From NCBI RefSeq assembly GCF_014645495.1, contig NZ_BMLV01000003.1, forward strand, positions 300,628 through 339,624: 38,997 nt of DNA, given 5' to 3'. Made by a program: the position numbers and the translations under genes. This document shows positions 1-7,450 of this stretch, in pieces. The stretch comes from Cloacibacterium rupense (GTDB lineage Bacteria; Bacteroidota; Bacteroidia; Flavobacteriales; Weeksellaceae). How positions within the stretch are numbered: position 1 is the stretch's first letter; each line of letters begins with the position of its first letter. Under the pieces are notes generated by a model. The model ran no database searches. It was not told the origin of the DNA and worked only from the letters and a program-made list of their open reading frames with translations.

Positions 1-1
1 T

Positions 2-412
2 GGTACAGCAGATGTAGGACAAGGAATAGGCGATTCTCTGGATAATACCCTCAATTCTTGTAAATGTTACAAACTGCCCTCTACAGATAGCAATACTTAC
101 CCTACCCAACATGGTATTACTGCCTTTAATAGAGCGGGTGCAGATAACCAAAACTGGCCAATGGTAAGACAAAGCGGATGGACAGCTTTGGAAGCAAGCA
201 CCAAAGGTTTTGTGATTAACAGAATGCCAGCAAGTACCACTGGAGGAAACGCTGGCGAACCTGTAGATGGTTCTGGTACAGCAGTAATTACTTCTCCAAT
301 TGCAGGAATGATGTTTTATGACACCACCAACGATTGTCTTAAAATAAATGTAGATGGCACAAGAAGCGGTTGGAAATGTTTCAATAATCAATCTTGTCCA
401 GATGAAAATTAA
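2..412 (+). CDS. Secreted/surface-type hypothetical protein, C-terminal part (5' end outside window)
   Basis: The frame is open from base 2 to a TAA at 410-412, so this is the C-terminal ~136 residues of a longer protein that starts before the window. The end carries a pattern familiar from flavobacterial secreted proteins: a Gly-Met-Met-x-Tyr-Asp turn, then a short strand and an Asn/Asp-Gly...Trp motif (SPIAGMMFYDTTNDCLKINV, then GTRSGWKC). Two Cys pairs (CKCY near the visible start; C..C at the end) could form disulfides. The next gene ends with the same GMMVYD...NG..W pattern, which suggests the two belong to one family or share an assembly. No enzymatic motif is visible. Function is unknown; a surface or adhesin-like role is inference from the repeat style and neighbour. 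Confidence 0.6.
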   Translation, partial: GTADVGQGIGDSLDNTLNSCKCYKLPSTDSNTYPTQHGITAFNRAGADNQNWPMVRQSGWTALEASTKGFVINRMPASTTGGNAGEPVDGSGTAVITSPIAGMMFYDTTNDCLKINVDGTRSGWKCFNNQSCPDEN

Positions 413-434
413 CACTCATTTAAAAGAAAAAATA

Positions 435-1013
435 ATGAAAACGAAATATTTCTCTATACTCAGTGTAATGATGGCTTCTTTATCTTTTGCTCAGGTAGCC
501 ATTGGCAAATCTAGTATCACTAGTAACAGCACCAGTATTTCCTTAGAATTTGGAACAGGCAATAAAGGAATTATTCTGCCTTGGGCTACCACTGCTGCTG
601 GAGTTTCTTTGTCACCAACCGCTAATGCAAAAGGAGGGGCTTTCATTTTGGATGTGGCTGACCGAAAGGTGAAAATAAGCAGAAACAACGGAACATGGTT
701 TGACCTTAGTGTTCATAATATAGAAAAACCAGCAACAGGAGGTAATGTGGCCATTAATAATGCTTTACAAACCAATGCTTCATTTCCAGAAAAAGCAGAT
801 GCTAAGACGATGATTGGAGGCAATCCTACAACAGATTCTACCCCCGGAATTCTAGTTTTGGCAGATACAGACAAAGCGATGATTCCCCCTTTGGTAACAG
901 ACCCTGCTAGTAACATCAAGAATCCAGCGCCTGGAATGATGGTTTATGACCCTAGCAAGAAGCTGCTCGCCGTTTATAATGGTACTGTTTGGACATACTG
1001 GAGACAGCCTTAA
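435..1013 (+). CDS. Secreted hypothetical protein with GMMVYD/NGxxW repeat-type domains
   Basis: 192 residues. The ATG at 435 is chosen because it opens a clean signal peptide (MKTKYFSILSVMMASLSFAQ, cleavage likely after the Ala-Gln region); an in-frame start further upstream would run through the end of the preceding gene. The mature part has two similar segments: one ending in RKVKISRNNGTWFDLS and one with GMMVYDPSKKLLAVYNGTVW near the C terminus. Such GMxxYD...NGxxW units are common in flavobacterial exported proteins of unknown function. It lies 22 bases after the preceding gene, which shares the motif, so the two are probably co-transcribed; a strong hairpin terminator follows. No catalytic residues recognised. 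Secretion is well supported; the role is unknown. Confidence 0.75.
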   Translation: MKTKYFSILSVMMASLSFAQVAIGKSSITSNSTSISLEFGTGNKGIILPWATTAAGVSLSPTANAKGGAFILDVADRKVKISRNNGTWFDLSVHNIEKPATGGNVAINNALQTNASFPEKADAKTMIGGNPTTDSTPGILVLADTDKAMIPPLVTDPASNIKNPAPGMMVYDPSKKLLAVYNGTVWTYWRQP

Positions 1014-1037
1014 ATTCTTATAAATTTAAATATTTTT

Positions 1038-1070
1038 AATCCGATTCTTCTTTTTGAATCGGATTTTTTA
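1038..1070 (+). terminator. Rho-independent terminator
   Basis: A 10-bp perfect stem (AATCCGATTC / GAATCGGATT, 1038-1047 and 1056-1065) with an 8-base loop is followed by a T run. It closes the unit of the two secreted-protein genes. Confidence 0.85.
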
Positions 1071-1081
1071 TTTTAAAATGA

Positions 1082-1094
1082 TAAATTTTGTAAC
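1082..1094 (+). promoter_or_regulatory. Possible promoter, TAAATTTTGTAAC
   Basis: TAAATTTTG resembles the flavobacterial -7 element TAnnTTTG with one extra base. The identical 13-mer occurs at 12648-12660, also ahead of a + strand exported-protein gene, which is the main reason to list it. No clear -33 TTG at the right distance. Confidence 0.3.
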
Positions 1095-1116
1095 TTCACT
1101 TCGTAAAATAATAACA

Positions 1117-1608
1117 ATGAAAAATTTCTTAAAAGTTCTTTTAGCTGCATTCATTATTCTTCAATTTTTTAGAATAGATAAGACTAATCCTCCAGTAGAT
1201 AAAGACATGGATTTTTTGACCATCAAAAAAACACCAGAGAATCTATCGAAAATGATTAAAAGTGCTTGCTATGATTGTCACTCAAACGAAACCGTATATC
1301 CTTGGTATGCTAATGTACAGCCATTTGGTTGGCTCCTAAAAGACCATATAGACGAAGGAAGACGTGAACTTAATTTTTCTACTTTTGCAACTTATGAACC
1401 TCTGAGACAAGCTAAAAAATTAAATAAAGCAGCCAAAGAAGTTAAAGAAGGTGAAATGCCTCTAGAATCTTACCTCTTGATGCATAAAGAAGCCAAACTC
1501 AGCCAAGAACAAAAAGAATTATTGGTAACCTACCTTCTTACTATGAAAGACATTACAATGATGCAAAATAGTATTTCTGAAGAAGAACTAAAACAAAAAC
1601 AAAAATAA
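1117..1608 (+). CDS. Membrane-anchored haem-binding domain protein (CxxCH)
   Basis: 163 residues. The start at 1117 gives an N-terminal hydrophobic anchor (KVLLAAFIILQFF, residues 6-18). A CYDCH motif at residues 51-55 is the classical c-type haem attachment site and is followed by SNETVYPWYANVQPFGW, typical of the Bacteroidetes haem-binding domain family (Haem_bd). Only one CxxCH is present, so one haem is expected, facing the periplasm. The acidic and basic C-terminal tail looks helical. The gene is followed after 2 bases by a DCC-family thiol-disulfide protein, so the two are probably translationally coupled. A redox or haem-delivery role is plausible; the partner and reaction are not known. 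Confidence 0.8.
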   Translation: MKNFLKVLLAAFIILQFFRIDKTNPPVDKDMDFLTIKKTPENLSKMIKSACYDCHSNETVYPWYANVQPFGWLLKDHIDEGRRELNFSTFATYEPLRQAKKLNKAAKEVKEGEMPLESYLLMHKEAKLSQEQKELLVTYLLTMKDITMMQNSISEEELKQKQK

Positions 1609-1610
1609 CC

Positions 1611-2015
1611 TTGATAGACAAAAATAAATATTACGTTTTTTATGACGGAGACTGCGGTTTCTGCAATTTTTGGGTACAATGGATTCTAGAAAATGATAAA
1701 GAAGACCAATATCTTTTCGCGGCTCTGCAAAGTGACTTTGGACAAAATTTTTTAAAAGAAAGAAGTCTTAAATCCGATGATTTTGACACCATTTATCTTT
1801 GGAAGCCAAATGCTTTCTATCTCACCAAATTAGATGCTATCCTGAAAATAGCAAACACCATCGGAGGAATTTATTATTTTGCGAATATTTCAAAAATTTT
1901 CCCGAAATTCATTAGAAATTTAGGTTATGATTTAATTGCTAAAAATAGAAAAAAATTGATGGAACAGACGTGTATAATTCCTACACCTGAACAGCGAAAA
2001 AAATTCGTAGAGTAG
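1611..2015 (+). CDS. DCC family thiol-disulfide oxidoreductase (DUF393)
   Basis: 134 residues, the usual size of the family. The N terminus has the signature YDGDCGFC (residues 11-18), containing the DxDCxxC dithiol that names the DCC family. No ATG is available between the preceding in-frame stop (1578-1580) and the motif; TTG at 1611, two bases after the upstream TAA, is the only sensible start, and translation is probably coupled to the haem-binding gene. The C-terminal part has conserved aromatic/basic segments (KFIRNLGYDLIAKNRKKL) usual in the family. Members are predicted redox proteins but no substrate is established. Pairing with a CxxCH protein suggests thiol/haem redox work; that is inference. 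Confidence 0.82.
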   Translation: MIDKNKYYVFYDGDCGFCNFWVQWILENDKEDQYLFAALQSDFGQNFLKERSLKSDDFDTIYLWKPNAFYLTKLDAILKIANTIGGIYYFANISKIFPKFIRNLGYDLIAKNRKKLMEQTCIIPTPEQRKKFVE

Positions 2016-2109
2016 TCTATTTTAGAATTTCATCGATATTAAAACTATATTTATTACAAAGAATTCTCAACAAAAAATAATTATCTTTCGCTTCTAAATT
2101 TCTAATCAT

Positions 2110-2117
2110 TATCTTTG
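2110..2117 (+). promoter_or_regulatory. -7 promoter element for the DUF4290-murA unit
   Basis: TATCTTTG matches TAnnTTTG exactly. It ends only 5 bases before the start codon at 2123, so transcription would begin at or next to the ATG. No TTG is found at 17-23 bases upstream. Confidence 0.5.
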
Positions 2118-2122
2118 CAACT

Positions 2123-2755
2123 ATGGAATACAATACAGAAAGAAACCAACTCCTGATGCCAGAATATGGCAGACATATTCAACAATTGGTAGAACATTGC
2201 AAAAGTCTTGTTTCTAAAGAAGAACGCAACGAAATGGCATTGGCAATTGTAGAATTTATGGGGCAGAGAAATCCACACCTTAGAGACGAAGAAAACTATA
2301 AACATAAACTTTGGGATCATTTATATATTTTAGCAAATTATGAGTTAGATGTAGATGCTCCCTATCCTTTTCCTACTAGAGAAGAATTAGCACAAAAGCC
2401 TAAAAAAATGGAGTATCCTAAACTTCAAGGTGATTATAAATTCTATGGAAAAAGTATTCTACAGTTAATTGAAAAAGCAATAGAACTAGAAGAGGGAGAT
2501 GAAAAAGAAGCACTTATAGAAGTGATTGCCAACAATATGAAAAAATCTTATAATGTGTATAATAAAGAACACGTACAAGATGAGGTAATCTTCCGCCATT
2601 TAAAAGAACTTTCAGAAAACAGACTAGACCTTACCGGAATTGATTCTTTAGAAAAAAGCAGAATTTATCATTCTAACAATAAAAATAAAAACCAAAACCA
2701 AAAAAACAATTCTAAAAAGCGATATAACAACCACAACAAAAACAGAAAAAGATAA
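2123..2755 (+). CDS. DUF4290 domain-containing protein
   Basis: 210 residues. The start MEYNTERNQLLMPEYGRHIQ is the conserved beginning of the Bacteroidetes DUF4290 family (from memory), which supports the first ATG. Residues 1-185 are the folded domain, rich in Glu and Leu and predicted helical; the tail from ~185 is a low-complexity Asn/Lys-rich stretch (NNKNKNQNQKNNSKKRYNN) that is probably disordered and basic, as often seen in nucleic-acid-contacting proteins. The TAA stop shares its last A with the murA ATG (2755), so the two are translationally coupled. Function unknown; constant placement before murA hints at an envelope or growth role, which is inference. Confidence 0.85.
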   Translation: MEYNTERNQLLMPEYGRHIQQLVEHCKSLVSKEERNEMALAIVEFMGQRNPHLRDEENYKHKLWDHLYILANYELDVDAPYPFPTREELAQKPKKMEYPKLQGDYKFYGKSILQLIEKAIELEEGDEKEALIEVIANNMKKSYNVYNKEHVQDEVIFRHLKELSENRLDLTGIDSLEKSRIYHSNNKNKNQNQKNNSKKRYNNHNKNRKR

Positions 2756-4068
2756 TGAGCGAAGCATTTCAAATTAGAGGCGGAAAACAATTACACGGCG
2801 AAATAAAACCTCAAGGTGCAAAAAATGAAGCACTCCAGATTTTGTGTGCAGTTTTGCTCACTGGCGAAGAAGTTAGGATTAAAAACATCCCAGATATTCA
2901 CGACGTTAATCGTTTGATAGAAATCTTGGGAGATTTCGGGGTTAAAATCACCGAAAACGCTCACGGAGACTACACCTTCAAAGCCGATAATGTAAATTTT
3001 GATTACATAAAATCCAAAGAATTTAAAAAAGATGGTGCCAGACTTAGAGGTTCTATTATGCTTCTAGGGCCTATGTTAGCCAGATTTGGCGAAGCATATA
3101 TGCCAACACCAGGTGGTGATAAAATCGGAAGAAGAAGGTTAGACACTCACTTTCAGGGTTTTATAGAGTTAGGCGCAGAATTTCATTATGACGAAGAAGA
3201 ATATTTCTATTCTCTAAAAGCTAACGAATTAACAGGTAAATTTATTCTTCTAGAAGAAGCATCAGTTACAGGTACAGCAAACGTAGTAATGGCAGCTGTT
3301 TTAGCCAAAGGAAAAACCAGAATTTACAACGCTGCTTGCGAACCTTATTTGCAACAATTGTGTAAAATGCTCAACAGAATGGGTGCTAATATTTCGGGTA
3401 TTGGTTCTAATTTATTAACCATCGAAGGAGTTTCTCATCTCCACGGAACCGAGCACACTATGCTTCCAGATATGGTAGAAATTGGCTCTTGGATTGGTCT
3501 TGCAGCTATGACAAAATCCGAAATGACCATCAAAAATGTAAATTGGAATCAATTAGGTGTAATTCCTAATACGTTCAGAAAATTGGGAATTCAATTAGAA
3601 CAAAGTGGTGATGATATTTATATTCCTGCACAAGAACATTATAAAATTCAGAAATTTATAGACGGTTCTATTCTTACCGTTTCAGACGCACCTTGGCCAG
3701 GATTTACGCCAGACTTGCTCTCCATTGTTTTGGTAGTGGCAACTCAAGCGAAAGGCACCGTGCTTATTCACCAAAAAATGTTTGAATCTAGGTTATTTTT
3801 CGTTGATAAATTAATTGATATGGGAGCGCAAATTATTCTTTGTGATCCTCACAGAGCAACAGTTGTTGGTCTTAATCACGAATATCCTTTACGTGGCACT
3901 AATATGACTTCGCCAGACATCAGAGCAGGAAATGCCCTTCTGATTGCCGCACTTTCCGCCGAAGGAAAATCCATAATTCATAACATCGAACAAATAGACC
4001 GTGGTTACGAAAATATAGACGGAAGACTGAAAGCTCTCGGTGCTGATATTGAGAGAATCCAGTTATAA
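2755..4068 (+). CDS. murA: UDP-N-acetylglucosamine 1-carboxyvinyltransferase MurA (Asp-type active site)
   Basis: 437 residues, full length. It transfers enolpyruvate from PEP to UDP-GlcNAc, the first committed step of peptidoglycan synthesis, in the cytoplasm. Visible motifs: GAKNEALQIL with Lys23 (equivalent of E. coli Lys22), the PWPGFTPDLLS segment with the catalytic Asp (E. coli Asp305), and DIRAGNALLIAAL with the C-terminal catalytic Arg. The mobile active-site loop reads TPGGDKIGRRRLD: residue 122 is Asp where most MurA enzymes have the Cys that fosfomycin alkylates. Asp at this site is known in naturally fosfomycin-insensitive MurA (for example Mycobacterium tuberculosis and Chlamydia). 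Coupled to the DUF4290 gene by a one-base overlap and followed by a strong terminator. Confidence 0.97.
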   Translation: MSEAFQIRGGKQLHGEIKPQGAKNEALQILCAVLLTGEEVRIKNIPDIHDVNRLIEILGDFGVKITENAHGDYTFKADNVNFDYIKSKEFKKDGARLRGSIMLLGPMLARFGEAYMPTPGGDKIGRRRLDTHFQGFIELGAEFHYDEEEYFYSLKANELTGKFILLEEASVTGTANVVMAAVLAKGKTRIYNAACEPYLQQLCKMLNRMGANISGIGSNLLTIEGVSHLHGTEHTMLPDMVEIGSWIGLAAMTKSEMTIKNVNWNQLGVIPNTFRKLGIQLEQSGDDIYIPAQEHYKIQKFIDGSILTVSDAPWPGFTPDLLSIVLVVATQAKGTVLIHQKMFESRLFFVDKLIDMGAQIILCDPHRATVVGLNHEYPLRGTNMTSPDIRAGNALLIAALSAEGKSIIHNIEQIDRGYENIDGRLKALGADIERIQL

Positions 4069-4075
4069 AATACAG

Positions 4076-4108
4076 AAACGCAACTTTTTACGAGTTGCGT
4101 TTTTTTTA
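4076..4108 (+). terminator. Rho-independent terminator of murA
   Basis: Perfect 10-bp stem AAACGCAACT / AGTTGCGTTT (4076-4085 and 4093-4102), 7-base loop, then an unbroken T run. Confidence 0.9.
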
Positions 4109-4127
4109 TCACAAATTAGAATTTTTT

Positions 4128-4288
4128 GGACAGCTATTTCCGCTCCACTTCGTGGGCAATCTTCAGCAAAAGCTTTGCATTTACTTCGTTTGTGTTCCCG
4201 CTTTTTTTGCCAATTTGCCAAAGCTTTTCCCATCACAAAATTAGCAAAAAGAGCTCCACTCAGGTCAGGCTGCGAAAAAGATTTCGCC
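4128..4288. repeat. Degenerate palindromic intergenic element, copy 1
   Basis: The gap between convergent murA and the DUF1801 gene carries an imperfect inverted repeat: GGACAGCTATTTCCGCTC at 4128-4145 and GAGCTCCACTCAGGTCAG at 4251-4268, with smaller hairpins between and GCGAAA-AAGA-TTTCGC at 4272-4287. The wording matches an element I recall from gaps between genes in many flavobacterial genomes; a related, better preserved copy sits at 38335-38462. Overlapping open frames here are short and unlike proteins. Family assignment is from memory. Confidence 0.5.
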
Positions 4289-4295
4289 TAAAACA

Positions 4296-4754
4296 CTATT
4301 TCTTCAAAAAAGCACTTTCGTACCTTTCAATCCATTGTTCTGGAGTGATTTTACTCGCCAATTCACCAATTAATTGATACGGAATATCTTCTGGCTTTTT
4401 AAATCTCATACAAGATTTCCCCATATCCAATTTCTTTTTAGAGTATTTCGGAAATTCTGTTACAAACCAATTCAATAGATTTTCATCAGCATAAATTCCC
4501 ATATGATAAATATTGATAGAATTTTTCTGCGAAGCCAAACTCAAAAAAGGCAAAGGCAATTCGGGCGTACAATGGTAACCTTTCGGGTAAATAGAATGCG
4601 GAATTACATACCCAATCATTCCGTAGCTCATTTGTTCTTCAAAACCTTTTGGTAAATTTTCTGAAATAATTTTTCTCAAATTTTCTAATGCTTCTCTTCT
4701 ATCTTCGGGAAGTTCTGCAATGTATTCTTCTACAGTTTTTGCATTACTCGTCAT
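4296..4754 (-). CDS. DUF1801 domain protein (YdhG-like)
   Basis: 152 residues. The N-terminal VEEYIAELPEDRREALENLR and the core EEQMSYGMIGYVIPHSIYP are characteristic of the DUF1801 / YdhG-like fold, small cytoplasmic proteins related to the bacterial frataxin-like iron chaperone Fra of Bacillus. The middle has NSINIYHMGIYAD, and the C-terminal half contains GKSCMRFKKPEDIP, the conserved strand-turn of the family. No signal peptide or membrane segment. It is transcribed away from the YiiX-like gene upstream with a 55-base gap and converges on murA. An iron-chaperone role is proposed only for some relatives and is not shown here by specific residues. Confidence 0.8.
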   Translation of the reverse strand: MTSNAKTVEEYIAELPEDRREALENLRKIISENLPKGFEEQMSYGMIGYVIPHSIYPKGYHCTPELPLPFLSLASQKNSINIYHMGIYADENLLNWFVTEFPKYSKKKLDMGKSCMRFKKPEDIPYQLIGELASKITPEQWIERYESAFLKK

Positions 4755-4809
4755 ATTGTTGTAATTTGAAAGGTTTAACTTAGTTGTAATTGTAAATCTT
4801 AGATTACAC

Positions 4810-5448
4810 TTAATTCAATTTTCTTATTTTTAATAACTTCTCAGAACCAGCCAATCCATTAGGATTACATCCCATTTTTCCTTCAGGTACTTCTAAGTTT
4901 TTTTCTTGATAAAATTTCAACCAAAAATCATCTGTCTTTCCCGTTTTAGGATTAATGAAAGTCATCGGCTTTAATTCAAAGATATGATTATTTCTAAAAA
5001 TTCTTTCGATAAAATCTGAGCAATACAAAGATTCATCATTGAGGATATAATTGAAATTATAAGGCTTTCCTAACAGAGAATTAGCTTTCTTAATAGCTTC
5101 TGGAATTGAATATTGAAATTCAGGTTTTAGTCTGTAAAGATAAATTTCTGCATTTCCTTCAGATTGGGTTTTGATAAAACTTTGGAGACTTTCTTTTTGC
5201 GAACCACCTTTTGGAGCAGCGTGAAGTACAAAAATGGTATTTTTATTCTTTTCTATAATGCCAATATGATCATAGTTGTCAGAGGCATTTTTTTGAGTTA
5301 CACGATTAATGGCACCTGATAAATTCTCTTTTTGAGCCGTTACAAAAACCAAATCACCATTTTTTATGTTGTTATATTTCAATGTTTTGCAACTATAAAA
5401 AAGCATTGAAATCAATATTAAAATCCAAATTTTCTTCACAAAATTCAT
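4810..5448 (-). CDS. YiiX/YebB-like permuted papain-fold lipoprotein
   Basis: 212 residues. The ATG at 5448 is chosen because it opens a lipoprotein signal (KKIWILILISMLFYSC, lipid-attachment Cys20); upstream in-frame starts would run into the divergent aminotransferase gene. Family hallmarks are GDLVFV (residues 31-36), DHIGII with His61, and LYCSDFIERIF with Cys143. The His-before-Cys order is that of circularly permuted NlpC/P60 papain-fold enzymes of the YiiX/YebB type. Members are predicted cysteine hydrolases or acyl-acting enzymes of the envelope; the substrate is unknown. The C-terminal NPNGLAGSEK tail is hydrophilic. Divergent from the aminotransferase with about 97 bases between starts. 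Confidence 0.82.
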   Translation of the reverse strand: MNFVKKIWILILISMLFYSCKTLKYNNIKNGDLVFVTAQKENLSGAINRVTQKNASDNYDHIGIIEKNKNTIFVLHAAPKGGSQKESLQSFIKTQSEGNAEIYLYRLKPEFQYSIPEAIKKANSLLGKPYNFNYILNDESLYCSDFIERIFRNNHIFELKPMTFINPKTGKTDDFWLKFYQEKNLEVPEGKMGCNPNGLAGSEKLLKIRKLN

Positions 5449-5521
5449 TTTACGTAAAAGTATAAAATCTATCCCAAAAAATTGCAAAATCTTATATTCT
5501 TTAAATTCCCGAAATAATGTT

Positions 5522-5529
5522 ATTTTTGT
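5522..5529 (+). promoter_or_regulatory. -7 promoter element of the aminotransferase gene
   Basis: TATTTTTG matches TAnnTTTG exactly, 16 bases before the ATG at 5546. No TTG lies at the expected -33 distance, so the promoter is incomplete by sequence. Confidence 0.5.
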
Positions 5530-5545
5530 ACAAATCCTCAATTTT

Positions 5546-6739
5546 ATGCCTAAAATATCAAACAGAGCAGTAAATATGCCTGCTTCGCCCATCAGAAAAT
5601 TAGTTCCTTATGCATTGGCTGCGAAAGCTAAAGGTACCAAAGTTTACCACTTAAATATCGGGCAACCTGATATTGAAACTCCAAAAACGGCACTAAATGC
5701 GCTTAAGAATATCGACTTAAAAGTTCTAGAATACGCTCTTTCTGAAGGTAATTTAGACTACAGAAAACAACTAGAAAAATACTATCATTCTATTGGTTTT
5801 ACAGATTTAACTACTAATAATTTCATCGTTACCAATGGTGGTTCAGAAGCGTTGAACTTCGCACTTTCTGTAGTTTGTGACAGCGGAGACGAAGTCATCA
5901 TTCCAGAACCGTATTATGCCAATTATAATGGTTTTACCAATGCAATCGGTGTAAAAGTAGTGGCGATACCTTCTTCTATTGACACAGGTTTTGCCTTGCC
6001 AAAAATTGAAGAATTTGAGAAAAAAATCACCGAAAAAACCAAAGCAATCTTAATTTGTAATCCGGGAAATCCTACTGGCTATCTTTACACCAGAGAAGAA
6101 TTACAAAAATTAGCCGAAATTGCTCTTAAACACGATATTGTGATTATTTCTGATGAAGTTTACAGAGAATATGTTTACGATGGAGAAAAGCAAGTTTCGA
6201 TGTTAGAATTCCCAGAACTAAAAGAAAATTGTATCATCATCGACTCAGAATCAAAAAGATATTCTATGTGCGGGGTTAGAATTGGTTTTTTAGTAACTCG
6301 TTCTCAATCGCTTCATAATGCGGCAATGTTGTTTGCGCAAGCCCGGCTTTCACCTGTTCTTATCGGACAAATTTTAGCAACAGCAGCTCATAACGATGAT
6401 GCGGAATACATTAATTCTGTTCGTGAAGAATACACCAAACGCAGAAATCTTTTGGTAGAATTATTGAATGAAATTCCGGGTGTGAAATGCCCAAAACCAA
6501 AAGGAGCTTTCTATTGTGTAGCCGAACTTCCTGTAGAAGATGCCGATGATTTCGCGCAATGGATGCTCGAAAGCTTTTCTCATAACGGCGAAACCGTAAT
6601 GGTAGCGCCAGCTTCAGGATTTTATTCTCAACCAGAACTCGGCAAAAAGCAAGTTAGAATAGCTTATGTTTTAAAATCCGAAGACTTAAAACGAAGTGTA
6701 GAATTGCTGAAAATAGCTTTAGAAGAATACAATAAATAA
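5546..6739 (+). CDS. PLP-dependent aminotransferase class I/II
   Basis: 397 residues, normal for fold-type I aspartate-aminotransferase relatives. It should move amino groups between amino acids and 2-oxo acids in the cytoplasm using pyridoxal phosphate. Seen: substrate-loop LNIGQPDIETP, PLP phosphate-binding TNGGSEAL, the aromatic segment EPYYANYNGF, CNPGNPTGYLY with the conserved Asn, ISDEVYREY with the Asp that holds the pyridine nitrogen, the Schiff-base Lys in SESKRYSMCGVRIGF, and a C-terminal Arg in KKQVRIAYV. Substrate cannot be assigned from these motifs; aspartate or another amino acid is possible. It stands alone between its own promoter element and a strong terminator. Confidence 0.93.
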   Translation: MPKISNRAVNMPASPIRKLVPYALAAKAKGTKVYHLNIGQPDIETPKTALNALKNIDLKVLEYALSEGNLDYRKQLEKYYHSIGFTDLTTNNFIVTNGGSEALNFALSVVCDSGDEVIIPEPYYANYNGFTNAIGVKVVAIPSSIDTGFALPKIEEFEKKITEKTKAILICNPGNPTGYLYTREELQKLAEIALKHDIVIISDEVYREYVYDGEKQVSMLEFPELKENCIIIDSESKRYSMCGVRIGFLVTRSQSLHNAAMLFAQARLSPVLIGQILATAAHNDDAEYINSVREEYTKRRNLLVELLNEIPGVKCPKPKGAFYCVAELPVEDADDFAQWMLESFSHNGETVMVAPASGFYSQPELGKKQVRIAYVLKSEDLKRSVELLKIALEEYNK

Positions 6740-6746
6740 ATTTTTG

Positions 6747-6772
6747 AAAACGAACTTCGGTTCGTTTTTTTA
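6747..6772 (+). terminator. Rho-independent terminator with TTCG tetraloop
   Basis: Nine-bp stem AAAACGAAC / GTTCGTTTT closed by the stable TTCG tetraloop (6747-6768), followed by more T residues. It ends the aminotransferase transcript. Confidence 0.9.
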
Positions 6773-6796
6773 TTTTAATTTTGAGAAAAACTTACA

Positions 6797-7339
6797 ATGA
6801 ACGAACAAGAATTAGAACAACTAAAATATCCTATCGGAAGATTCAAAAACCCAGAAAACTTTACTCCAGAATTTTTAGAAAATTGCATTTCAGTTATTGA
6901 AAATTTTTCAGAAAATTTAAGAAGAGAAGTTATAAATCTCACAGACAATCAACTAGATACACCTTACAGAGAAAATGGTTGGACAGTGAGACAAGTTGTG
7001 CATCATTGTGCGGACAGTCATATCAATAGTATTTTGCGTTTCAAATTGGCTTTAACCGAAGAAAAACCCACCATAAAACCTTATTTTGAAGACAGATTTG
7101 CAGAATTAATAGACTCGAGAAACTTTCCAATCGAAGCTTCTTTACAGATGTTAGATGGAACACACAAAAGATGGACTGCACTTTTAAAATCCCTTTCTGA
7201 TGAAGATTTACAAAAAACATTTATTCATCCTGAACATAACAAAGAATTTACTTTGCAAACCAATATTGCCATTTATGCTTGGCATTGCAATCATCATTTA
7301 GCGCATATTACTTCGCTTAAAAAAAGAATGAATTGGTAA
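6797..7339 (+). CDS. YfiT-like DinB-superfamily metal-dependent transferase/hydrolase
   Basis: 180 residues. The opening ELEQLKYPIGRFKNPENF is the YfiT subgroup start. The family's three-His metal site is well represented: VRQVVHHCADSH (His69, His70, His75) and AWHCNHHLAHI (His163, His166, His167, His170), forming the four-helix-bundle metal centre. Bacillus YfiT relatives are annotated as bacillithiol S-transferases (BstA), which conjugate the thiol bacillithiol to electrophiles; many Bacteroidetes make bacillithiol, so this is plausible but not proven here. It is cytoplasmic, with no signal or membrane segment. It lies alone between the aminotransferase terminator and a repeat-rich gap before murB. 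Confidence 0.85.
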   Translation: MNEQELEQLKYPIGRFKNPENFTPEFLENCISVIENFSENLRREVINLTDNQLDTPYRENGWTVRQVVHHCADSHINSILRFKLALTEEKPTIKPYFEDRFAELIDSRNFPIEASLQMLDGTHKRWTALLKSLSDEDLQKTFIHPEHNKEFTLQTNIAIYAWHCNHHLAHITSLKKRMNW

Positions 7340-7360
7340 AGTTTAAAAAAAATGTATTGA

Positions 7361-7403
7361 GCCGCGAAGTGGCGATTTAATAAAGGATAGGATGCAGTCC
7401 TAT
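7361..7403. repeat. REP-like double hairpin
   Basis: Two adjacent hairpins: GCCGC-GAA-GTGGC (7361-7373, one G-T pair) and ATAGGA-TGCAG-TCCTAT (7387-7403). Paired short hairpins in a gap between genes resemble REP/BIME elements mobilised by RAYT transposases; no transposase gene is in the window. Confidence 0.5.
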
Positions 7404-7450
7404 TAAGAAGAATGATGTTTTTCAGAAATTTTAAGGTTAATTAATGATTA

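Noticed and set aside
4040-4377. Overlapping small frames after murA
   Set aside because: They run through the terminator and the palindromic repeat, with no protein-like composition.
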